DNA from: Candidatus Poribacteria bacterium
Lineage (GTDB): Bacteria > Poribacteria > WGA-4E > WGA-3G
NCBI GenBank assembly: GCA_022821725.1
Contig: JAJEDB010000055.1
Span: 1 to 45,509, forward strand
Direction of reading: 5' to 3'
Length of the DNA stretch: 45,509 bases
Below, piece after piece: positions 7,216-14,477 of this stretch (within the stretch, counting starts at the first letter, position 1; the number at the start of each line of letters is the position of its first letter). The notes under the pieces were generated by a model, which saw nothing but the letters and a program-made list of their open reading frames with translations, did not search any database and was not told where the DNA came from. Both the position numbers and the translations under genes were made by a program.

Positions 7216-8643
7216 ATGGACACTACACATTATCCAATTAAACTCTCAATCTTCATTTCAATACTTGTAGGCACCCTTTGGAGCAGTGCCTATAGTGCGG
7301 GATCCGATAGAGAAGCGAGGTCGGGAAACCTCGCCAGCGCCGCAGTCACAGCCTCTCGGCGCACCGCAATTGTCACAGCAGTCGCGAAGGCGAGTCCCGC
7401 GGTTGTCAATATCAGTGCCACCCGGAGCGTTGAAACGCGGACCTCCTTTGACGAATGGTTCTGGGGCGAGATTACTCTTCCGCGCAGACGCGCCTTACGA
7501 GAGGTCGGTTCTGGCGTTATCGTTGATCAGAAGGGACACATCCTGACGAACTATCACGTCATCAGAGATGCCGACAAAATTACCGTCACCATCTCTGATG
7601 GACGGGAATTTGAGGCACAGATTGTCGGCTATGACCCTTTCTCAGACCTTGCCCTCTTAGAGGTCGAAACAGACGGGGTATCTCTACCAGAAATTCAGTG
7701 GGGCAATTCAGATACCCTTCTGATCGGTGAATGGGTTGTCGCAATTGGAAATCCGTTCGGTTTGTCCCTCGGCGACGCGCAACCCACGGTCACAGCTGGT
7801 ATTGTGAGTGCGACACAGCGCATACTCACCGTGGAAGACCTGTATCATGAAGATCTGATTCAAACGGACGCTTCCATCAATCCGGGCAACAGTGGTGGCG
7901 CGTTGGTGAACATTCACGGTGAACTTATCGGTATAAACACCGTCATCCGTTCAACGAGTGGTGGGTCACAAGGGGTCGGTTTTGCGATTCCAGTGAATAA
8001 GGCGAGGCGGGTCGTCCAACAGATTACCGAGTACGGGAGTGTGATTCCCCCCTATTTCGACATGGAGGTTCAGCCTGTAACTGAAGAGTTAGCGGAAAAG
8101 TTGTCGATGTCGCGCAACGTAGGGGTCTTGGTGTCGGAAATAGGGAAACGCAGCCCCATTACGGATACCGGCATTAAACGGGGAGATGTCATTGTCGCCA
8201 TTTCAGGACAACGGATAAAGGACGAACAAGACTTTAACGCACGCACGCGTTTGCTGCCACTCAATCAACCTGTTCAGTGCGAGTTCATCCGCCGTGGGAA
8301 AAAGCGGCAGACTGAATTCACACTGAAAACCCTACAATGGAATTATGCACCCTCCGGATGGGGTATAGCACTTGCCCAACCTGATAAGGCGATGGCACAG
8401 AAATACGGGCAGCGCGGCGTTATTGTCACACACGTTGAGAAAGACAGTGGATTGGCGGACGCCCTGGAACGTGGGGACCTTATCTACCAAATTGACGATA
8501 CCGCAATTCATTCACTTGAAATTTTCAAAATTGTTGATGACCATATCCGCACCCAAAGTAGGACGCAAGTCTATTTTGAACGAGATGGTGTCTATCAAGC
8601 CGTTCCCGTCACTTTTTTTAATAGAAACAATCGGCGGAGATAA
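7216..8643 (+). CDS. HtrA/Deg-type periplasmic serine protease with two PDZ domains
   Basis: This 475-aa envelope quality-control protease begins with a signal peptide (hydrophobic run about 9-24, Ala-x-Ala-like SAYSAG). The trypsin-like domain has the triad H114 (LTNYHVI), D144 (FSDLALLEV) and S226 (NPGNSGGAL). Two PDZ domains follow at about 270-360 and 375-465. Just after the signal peptide, residues ~33-41 are encoded by a perfect 6-base-arm palindrome (7315-7334) of the same style as the intergenic repeats here, so this segment is probably an in-frame repeat insertion in a region free of constraint. It follows the M28 peptidase by 3 bases, so it is co-transcribed. Confidence 0.92.
   Translation: MDTTHYPIKLSIFISILVGTLWSSAYSAGSDREARSGNLASAAVTASRRTAIVTAVAKASPAVVNISATRSVETRTSFDEWFWGEITLPRRRALREVGSGVIVDQKGHILTNYHVIRDADKITVTISDGREFEAQIVGYDPFSDLALLEVETDGVSLPEIQWGNSDTLLIGEWVVAIGNPFGLSLGDAQPTVTAGIVSATQRILTVEDLYHEDLIQTDASINPGNSGGALVNIHGELIGINTVIRSTSGGSQGVGFAIPVNKARRVVQQITEYGSVIPPYFDMEVQPVTEELAEKLSMSRNVGVLVSEIGKRSPITDTGIKRGDVIVAISGQRIKDEQDFNARTRLLPLNQPVQCEFIRRGKKRQTEFTLKTLQWNYAPSGWGIALAQPDKAMAQKYGQRGVIVTHVEKDSGLADALERGDLIYQIDDTAIHSLEIFKIVDDHIRTQSRTQVYFERDGVYQAVPVTFFNRNNRRR
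7315..7334. repeat. Palindromic repeat inside the htrA coding region
   Basis: GCGAGG-TCGGGAAA-CCTCGC lies in frame just after the signal peptide. The arms are perfect. It resembles the GCGAGG/CCTCGC hairpin style found between genes. Confidence 0.5.
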
Positions 8644-8679
8644 GTGTTTTTATAATTAACCCAAGTTGCCGCCTCTTGA

Positions 8680-8800
8680 TAGACATAGCCCCCTACAGGG
8701 TGCGGTTGCTTGGATATACCATTTTCTATAGACATATCACCGTAGCCCGTAATGAAATGGAGGGGTTTTTCCTTGGGCGTTTCTTCAGCTCGAACACAGA
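8680..8800. repeat. TATAGACATA composite repeat, copy 2
   Basis: ATAGACATAGCCCCC, GGTGCGGTTGCTTGG and TTTTCTATAGACATAT parallel the copy at 3660-3745. The unit GGGGTTTTTCCTTGGGCGTTTCTTC (here in the opposite orientation) ends it. It fills most of the 208-base spacer after htrA. Confidence 0.5.
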
Positions 8801-8831
8801 AAGGACGAAAGTGCCAAACCGTGTCCTTTAG

Positions 8832-8850
8832 CCGCAAGGTAAATTAAAAA
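8832..8850 (+). promoter_or_regulatory. Leader motif CCGCAAGG-TAAATTAAAA before the TPR gene
   Basis: CCGCAAGGTAAATTAAAAA ends one base before the ATG at 8852. It is the short core of the leader repeat seen at 5811, 13484 and 35344, and probably supplies the ribosome site AAGG. Confidence 0.5.
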
Positions 8851-8851
8851 A

Positions 8852-9568
8852 ATGAAATTGCAACTACCGACACTCATCGCCGTTTGTCTTGCTATCCTGC
8901 TCATTGGCGGTATCTACTTCTTCGGCAGAGATAAACCAGAATTGGGAATCGCCGTTAATTTGGAGAGTGAGGAATTCAAGCAACTCAGGACACATGCCAC
9001 CGATGCGTTCAACGCCGGGAAATATAAACAAGCCATCGAACTTTACAGTGAAGCGTTAAAGATGCGTCCTGAAAACGCTGAAATCTATAACGACCTTGGC
9101 ACCGTCTACTACGAGCAGGGTCTCAAATACGCTGGACCGAGTTGGCCCTCGTGGGAGAAGGAGTTGAGAGAAGACTCCGTTGATGAAGCGATAGCGGAAC
9201 TTAAAGTCGCTGTTGACAAAACAGCGTCCGGCACCATTACGTTCAAAACACGAGACGAAGCCATCGCTGATGCCCTTGAACAAGAAGCGGGACAACTCGG
9301 CGGAGAGGTATATAGACAGCGTTGGGAAAATGAAACAACGCTTAACATTCTAATTGGACAGACGAAGATCTATCTGCTGCGCGCTCGCGACCATTACATC
9401 CGTGCGTTGGATTTAAAACCAACACATAGTGTCGCCTATCGCAACCTCGGTTCATTTTACATGAAGGTAGGCAGAACCGATAAGGCACTTGATTATTATC
9501 AAGAGGCATACAAATTAGATCCACGGGATGCTGAGTTGGAAGAATACCTGAATCAGTTCAGAAAATAG
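8852..9568 (+). CDS. Membrane-anchored TPR protein
   Basis: This 238-aa protein has an N-terminal membrane segment (residues ~7-24, hydrophobic, then GRDK) and no obvious signal cleavage site. TPR helices follow: about 45-80 (DAFNAGKYKQAIELYSEALK, then RPENAEIYNDLG) and 180-235 (KPTHSVAYRNLGSFYMKVG onward). The middle (~85-150) is less regular and acidic. Such proteins scaffold envelope complexes, but no partner is identifiable. It lies 208 bases after htrA and 103 bases before the cyclase giant. The start codon is fixed by the leader motif just upstream. Confidence 0.8.
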   Translation: MKLQLPTLIAVCLAILLIGGIYFFGRDKPELGIAVNLESEEFKQLRTHATDAFNAGKYKQAIELYSEALKMRPENAEIYNDLGTVYYEQGLKYAGPSWPSWEKELREDSVDEAIAELKVAVDKTASGTITFKTRDEAIADALEQEAGQLGGEVYRQRWENETTLNILIGQTKIYLLRARDHYIRALDLKPTHSVAYRNLGSFYMKVGRTDKALDYYQEAYKLDPRDAELEEYLNQFRK

Positions 9569-9573
9569 TTTAT

Positions 9574-9647
9574 AGGTTTCAGTGCGGTTTTCGGTAACAA
9601 GCGGGTTTTATTCGACCCTATCCCTTTTTAACCGAAAACTGAAAACC
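9574..9647. repeat. Inverted repeat GGTTTCAG...CGGTTTTCGGT / AACCGAAAACTGAAAACC
   Basis: Arms at 9574-9594 and 9630-9647 with a loop of about 35 bases lie between the TPR gene and the cyclase gene. No T-run follows, so a terminator role is doubtful. It resembles the CGGTTTTCGG-type dispersed repeats. Confidence 0.4.
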
Positions 9648-9671
9648 GATACCCCATAACCCTTTAGAAAT

Positions 9672-12600
9672 ATGAATCACAAACGCTGCCCAAATTGTGG
9701 ATTTTCGAACCCGCCATTCAAATTCTGCGGTGAATGTGGAACGTCCCTTGAAAGTCCCGCGCGTCCACATCAAATTCCAGCAGTAGATACCGCTGTCATG
9801 GAACAAGCCTTACCGCATGGGGCAGAACGCCGCCAGTTAACCGTCCTTTTCTGCGATATTGTCGATTCCACCGCGTTCACTGAAAAATTGGATCCTGAAG
9901 AACTCCGAAATCTTTTAGAAGTATACCGGACATGTATCATGGAGGTGGTCTTAGCACAAAGCGGACATGTCGCACGTTACTTTGGTGATGGTGTCCTCGT
10001 TTATTTCGGCTACCCAATCGCGCACGAGGATACGGCACACCGTGCCGTCCGATCGGGGTTAGGGATCGTTGCCGCTATTGAGACCCTGAACCCGTATCTG
10101 CAGGCTACCTTCGGCGTGGAAATTAACGTCCGACTGAGTATTGATACGGGACTTGTTGTCGTCTGGGTTTTATCGGGGGAAGAATCGCCTGAGGCGATTG
10201 ACATCGTCGGTAAAACCCCGAATATCGCTGCGAGAATGCAAGAGTTAGCAACACCGAACAGCATCGTCATTGGCGATACAACACATCAATTGGTTGAAGG
10301 CTTTTTTAAGACCGACGCACTCGGCGCTTTTCCGATTCGTGGCATTTCACAACCCGTGAATGTGTATCAGGTATCCGGTGAAATTCCAGCCCAAAGCCGA
10401 TTGGATATTGCCAGCGAAAGTGGATTGACCCCCTTAATCGGACGGGCGCGCGAGGTTGAAGCGCTCAAACACAGATGGGCACAGGTGCTCGCATCTAAAG
10501 GGCAGGCACTGCTGATTGAGGGCGAAGCCGGCATCGGAAAGTCAAGATGTTTGCAAGTCATTCAAGAGCACGTTGAGAATCATCCAGAAGCGGTGACTAT
10601 GGAATGCAGATGCTCGCCCTATTACCAGAACAGTCCGCTCTATCCTATTCTTTCACTGTTCCAAGAGCACGTTGTGCAGTTTTCAAGCACTGATACGCCG
10701 CAGACACGCCTTGACAAACTTGAGAGTTTACTCCGCGACTACAACATCCCGACTGTCGGAGGGGATACAGCCTCCGTTTCAGATTCCGATCGTGAAGGGC
10801 AAGAACATACGCCCGAGACCTTACCGCTTCTCGCCGAATTATTGGAGATACCTTTTGAAATACAACAACAAACAGTAACCGGTGTAGGTGCTCGTCCATA
10901 CAGTAGACCTGTTGAACAAGACACATATCCATCGGGTTGGGGACGTAGACAACGCCGCCAGCAGACTTTAGAGCTGCTCGTTCAGGTCCTGTTGAAGGTG
11001 GCAGAACAAAATCCTATACTTTTTGTCGTTGAAGATCTTCACTGGATTGACCCCTCCAGTATAGAATTTCTGACGCTCCTGATTACACGGATCGAAAATG
11101 CTCGGATTTTCGCAGTTTTGTCGTGTCGCACCGATACCCAACCCTATAGATATGGCACGCCGCTGGCGTACTTAAAAGGAAGCGAAGAAGCCTCAGCGGA
11201 AGCAGGCGATTCCGACGATCAGGATCGCGCGCCTTCCGATTTGCTCCAGCGGAGCAATATGTCTATAGAGTTGGAGCAACTGCTACATCCAGAGTGGGCA
11301 AATACCCTGACATTAACAGCACTTACGCCGCCACAAGTCGAGGCGATGATTCAACACGTCGCAGGAGACGCAGCACTCCCATCAGAGGCGTTGACCCGGA
11401 TTGTCGAAATGACCGAGGGTGTCCCGCTATTTGTTGAGGAACTTACCCAGATGATGCTTGAAGGGGCTCGGATAGAAGCAGGGAAGGAGGGAAGGAGGGA
11501 CACGCCATCTCCCCATCTTCCAACTTTCCAACCTTCTCTTCCACATTCTCAAACAATGGAAGTGCCTGTAACGCTACAGGATTTACTGACAGCGAGATTA
11601 GACGAACTCGGTGCCGCAAAGGAGATCGTTCAACTCGGGGCAACACTTGGAAGGGAATGGACCGCTGAGTTATTATACGAGATCGCTTCTGGACTTGCGT
11701 TGGGAAATCGTTTTTTCACTGATTTCGCAGCGTTGAAAGGTGAATTGAACAAACTTGTAAACGCCTATATCCTCAATCGAAATCAAGTCGTTGACAATCA
11801 ATTCCGTTATACGTTCCGACATCCGCTCCTACGTGAAACAGCATATCAATCTCTGCTCAGGAGTCGGCGGCAGCAGTATCATCAACAAATTGCAGAGGTA
11901 TTGCAAAACAGTGGTGGTTTTCAGCCAGAGTTGGTGGCATATCACTACACCGAAGCAGGGCTCCCTGAAAAAGCCGTTGACTATTGGCACCGCGCTGGAC
12001 AACGCGCGCTGGAGCGTTCCGCAAATGTGGAAGGGATTCGCCATATCACGCAGGGACTCGCGGCACTTGAGGAACTTTCGGCAAACACCAATCTACGGAG
12101 GTTGGCGTCTACCGCTCAGCAAGAATTGGAACTACAGACAATTCTTGGCAGCGCGCTGATTGCAACAAAAGGATATGCCGCCCCGGAAGTTGAGGGCGCC
12201 TATACGCGAGCGAGAGAGCTCTTGGAAACCCTTGAAAGTAAGGCATCGATCTTAGGAAAGGATGCCGATACTTCGCTTGATCGCGTAAAGGACCTTCGTT
12301 TCCCCATTCTGTTTGGATTATGGCTCTCTCATCTCGTGCGCGGACGCTTCCTCTCGGCACGTGAACTTGGTGAACAGTGCTTTGTAATTGCCAAGCAAGC
12401 CGAAGACGCGGCCTTTGAGGTCGAGGCACATCGAGCCCTCGGCGCGACGCTTTACTATTTAAGTGAATTCAAAGAGGCGTTGGCACATCTTGAAGCGGGA
12501 ATTGAACTGTATCAACCGCAGCAACACCCGGTCCCAACGTTTCTACACTTCGTAGCGGATCCTGGGACGACCCTGCTCGCCTATTCTGCACCGCTCTTAT

Positions 12601-13391
12601 GGTGCCTCGGCTATCCGCTGCAGGCAGAAGAACGCCTTGTCGAAGCCGCGAGGATCGGGAAGGATAGAAACCATCCTTTTAGTGACGCTGTCTTACTCCA
12701 TTTTAAAGCCGTGCTTTATCAGCATAAAAATGAAGTTGAGATGGTGGAAACCACCGCAACACAGATGTTACAGATATGTCAAGAACACGGGTTTTCCCTT
12801 TGGGAAGCCGCCGCAACGGTGATGAAGGGCTGGGCACTTACAGAACTGAACCACTCAGAGGAAGGCATTTCGATGATACGTAAGGGGATCGCCGCATGGG
12901 AAAAGACAAGGGCTGAATTGCAATTGCCACTCTTTCTCACGCTGCTCGCACAGGCATATCAACGCGCGGGACAGTATACATTAGCCTTACAAACACTTGA
13001 TTCTGCCTTGAGTGTCGTCACACGAACGGGCGAGCGTGCCTATGATGCGGAACTCACGCGGCAGAAAGGCGAACTCTGTCTCGCTCTTGGTAAAGCAACT
13101 GAGGCGGTTGACGAAGCGGAATTCGGGGTTACAAACCCCTCCTACAACGCTTTCGCTAAGGCGGAATCCTATTTTCAGGAGGCATTAGCGATAGCACGCC
13201 GACAAGGCGCAAAATCTTGGGAACTCCGAGCCGCTCTCAGTTTGAGCGAATTGTGGTGCACACAAGACCGTTACCGGGAGGCGTATAATTTACTGAGACC
13301 GATATATGTATGGTTTTCGGAAGGTTTTGAGACGAAAGATCTCCAGCACGCAAAGCACCTATTGGAAAAGTTACAGGCGACATTAAAGTAG
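9672..13391 (+). CDS. Zinc ribbon - class III adenylate/guanylate cyclase - AAA ATPase - TPR signalling protein
   Basis: A 1239-aa cytoplasmic fusion. A zinc ribbon has C6/C9 and C19/C22. A class III nucleotide cyclase domain (~53-235) has metal aspartates D62 (LFCDIVDS) and D106 (YFGDGVLVYF). An ATPase domain of the predicted-ATPase/STAND type starts at LIGRAREVE with Walker A GEAGIGKS (284-291) and a Walker B-like LFVVEDLHWIDP. About 600 residues of TPR-like helices follow. Such proteins would make cAMP or cGMP under control of the sensor half; the signal is unknown. At least three low-conservation linkers are encoded by dispersed repeats (11244-11275, 11479-11560, 13125-13139), which enlarge the protein in frame. 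ATG 9672 follows a weak leader. Confidence 0.88.
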   Translation: MNHKRCPNCGFSNPPFKFCGECGTSLESPARPHQIPAVDTAVMEQALPHGAERRQLTVLFCDIVDSTAFTEKLDPEELRNLLEVYRTCIMEVVLAQSGHVARYFGDGVLVYFGYPIAHEDTAHRAVRSGLGIVAAIETLNPYLQATFGVEINVRLSIDTGLVVVWVLSGEESPEAIDIVGKTPNIAARMQELATPNSIVIGDTTHQLVEGFFKTDALGAFPIRGISQPVNVYQVSGEIPAQSRLDIASESGLTPLIGRAREVEALKHRWAQVLASKGQALLIEGEAGIGKSRCLQVIQEHVENHPEAVTMECRCSPYYQNSPLYPILSLFQEHVVQFSSTDTPQTRLDKLESLLRDYNIPTVGGDTASVSDSDREGQEHTPETLPLLAELLEIPFEIQQQTVTGVGARPYSRPVEQDTYPSGWGRRQRRQQTLELLVQVLLKVAEQNPILFVVEDLHWIDPSSIEFLTLLITRIENARIFAVLSCRTDTQPYRYGTPLAYLKGSEEASAEAGDSDDQDRAPSDLLQRSNMSIELEQLLHPEWANTLTLTALTPPQVEAMIQHVAGDAALPSEALTRIVEMTEGVPLFVEELTQMMLEGARIEAGKEGRRDTPSPHLPTFQPSLPHSQTMEVPVTLQDLLTARLDELGAAKEIVQLGATLGREWTAELLYEIASGLALGNRFFTDFAALKGELNKLVNAYILNRNQVVDNQFRYTFRHPLLRETAYQSLLRSRRQQYHQQIAEVLQNSGGFQPELVAYHYTEAGLPEKAVDYWHRAGQRALERSANVEGIRHITQGLAALEELSANTNLRRLASTAQQELELQTILGSALIATKGYAAPEVEGAYTRARELLETLESKASILGKDADTSLDRVKDLRFPILFGLWLSHLVRGRFLSARELGEQCFVIAKQAEDAAFEVEAHRALGATLYYLSEFKEALAHLEAGIELYQPQQHPVPTFLHFVADPGTTLLAYSAPLLWCLGYPLQAEERLVEAARIGKDRNHPFSDAVLLHFKAVLYQHKNEVEMVETTATQMLQICQEHGFSLWEAAATVMKGWALTELNHSEEGISMIRKGIAAWEKTRAELQLPLFLTLLAQAYQRAGQYTLALQTLDSALSVVTRTGERAYDAELTRQKGELCLALGKATEAVDEAEFGVTNPSYNAFAKAESYFQEALAIARRQGAKSWELRAALSLSELWCTQDRYREAYNLLRPIYVWFSEGFETKDLQHAKHLLEKLQATLK
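11244..11275 (-). repeat. TATAGACATA/CTCCGCTGGAG repeat inside the cyclase gene
   Basis: Read on the minus strand this is CTATAGACATATTGCTCCGCTGGAGC, matching the intergenic composite repeat at 3660-3745. In the + frame it encodes about ten residues (LLQRSNMSIE) of an insert in the ATPase region. Confidence 0.5.
11479..11560 (+). repeat. Low-complexity GGAAGGAGGGA / CTTCCAACTTTCCAACCTT stretch inside the cyclase gene
   Basis: A purine-rich run is followed by a pyrimidine-rich run, encoding a Pro/Ser/Thr-rich linker around residues 603-630. The composition is unlike the flanking codons. It looks like an inserted simple repeat kept in frame. Confidence 0.4.
13125..13139. repeat. Palindrome GGGGTTACAAACCCC inside the cyclase gene
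   Basis: Arms GGGGTT and AACCCC are followed by TCCTACAACG, the same palindrome-plus-CCTAC design as the intergenic GGTGCGGTT/AACCGCACC-TACCGGG repeats. It encodes FGVTNPSYN near residue 1152. Confidence 0.5.
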
Positions 13392-13420
13392 CTGCGTTTG
13401 AAACGATGAACCAAAATGGA

Positions 13421-13503
13421 TAGCCTGCAACAATACGCAGAAATACGCACAATAACCTTCGTTATCCAATTATCCTAACCGAACCGCAAGGAATAATTAA
13501 AAA
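13421..13503 (+). repeat. Leader repeat, copy before the sugar isomerase gene
   Basis: TAGCCTGCAACAATACGCAG begins the unit and CCGCAAGGAATAATTAAAAA (13484-13503) ends it, directly abutting the ATG at 13504. It parallels the repeat copies ending at 5830 and 35344. Confidence 0.55.
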
Positions 13504-14364
13504 ATGAGACTTGGTGTTGTTGGACTCTGTGGGGATTTTCGCACCCTCACATCGGATGAGATCGCAAAAATCAAAGCGTTGGCGTTTACCGGTTTAAGTT
13601 TCCATTTCAGTAGCGCGGAGATTCCGTCTGTCACACCAGATGCTGTCCCTCGCTGTGTGCAAATGTTAGAAACCGCGGAACTGGACCTTGTGCAATTCGG
13701 CATAACTTACGAGGAGTGTCTTTTTCATCCCGATGCCGATATCCGAAAAGCAGGTATCGCCAGCGTCCAACGCGGCATACCAACGGCTGCCGCACTCAAC
13801 GCACACCATTATCTATTTCGCGCAGGTAGTCTCAATCCCGACGGTGCCTGGACCTCCCATAGAGATAACCATCTGCCAGCATCGATGGAGCGTCTGATTG
13901 ACACATTGAAACCGATTGCAGAGCATGCCGAACGACACGAGTTGACCCTTGTTATGGAAACACATGCCGTTTCAATTATGGATTCACCCGAAACGTGTCG
14001 TGAGGTGGTGGAGCGTGTCGGTTCCGAGAGACTTTGTATCGTCATGGATTTCGTCAATCACTTCCAAACACTTCGGCAGGTCTATGAAAGCGAAGCACGG
14101 CTTAACCACATTTTTGATGTCATGGGACCGGTCGCACCGATGGCACATATCAAAGATATCAGTGTGCAGAACGGTTTAGTGCTCCATCTCAATGAGGAGG
14201 TCCCCGGTGAGGGTGAATTGGCACTCGGTGTAGCATTAAAACGTTTTGAGGCACTCTATCCGAATGGCTACGGATTGATAGAACATCTCCCTGCGGAGAA
14301 AATACCACTCGCGAACGCGAATGTCCGGAGAATCGCCGCTGAAAACGGAGTTCATATTTTTTAA
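13504..14364 (+). CDS. Sugar phosphate isomerase/epimerase (xylose isomerase-like TIM barrel)
   Basis: This 286-aa protein of the AP endonuclease 2 / xylose isomerase-like family (COG1082 type) isomerises or epimerises sugars or inositol-like compounds using a divalent metal. Visible family features are the N-terminal MRLGVVGLCGDFRTL, the acidic metal residue in LTLVMETHAVSI (~E158), the D/H cluster in CIVMDFVNH, HIKDISV, and the final acidic GYGLIEHL. It is a full-length single domain. It sits alone behind a leader repeat. The exact substrate cannot be read from sequence; the many other sugar-oxidation enzymes in the window fit a catabolic role. Confidence 0.8.
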   Translation: MRLGVVGLCGDFRTLTSDEIAKIKALAFTGLSFHFSSAEIPSVTPDAVPRCVQMLETAELDLVQFGITYEECLFHPDADIRKAGIASVQRGIPTAAALNAHHYLFRAGSLNPDGAWTSHRDNHLPASMERLIDTLKPIAEHAERHELTLVMETHAVSIMDSPETCREVVERVGSERLCIVMDFVNHFQTLRQVYESEARLNHIFDVMGPVAPMAHIKDISVQNGLVLHLNEEVPGEGELALGVALKRFEALYPNGYGLIEHLPAEKIPLANANVRRIAAENGVHIF

Positions 14365-14367
14365 TGG

Positions 14368-14396
14368 TTGTCAGTCGTCAGTCGTCAGTTGTCGGT
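14368..14396 (+). repeat. Short tandem TCAGTCG/TCAGTTG repeat
   Basis: TTGTCAGTCGTCAGTCGTCA followed by GTTGTCGGT starts three bases after the isomerase stop codon. Similar words (GCTGTCAGTC, GACTGACAAC) recur at 20863-20951. Confidence 0.4.
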
Positions 14397-14477
14397 TAAA
14401 AGGCTCTCCTCAACTCTATCCCCTGATTAAGGGGGAGCAAGGGTGAAATCTCTGTAGAAAAAAATGGAGGCTTGATG

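Noticed and set aside
4895..13391. A cAMP circuit of the cyclase and the Crp-like regulator
   Set aside because: The regulator lacks the usual cyclic-nucleotide arginine; proximity alone is not enough.
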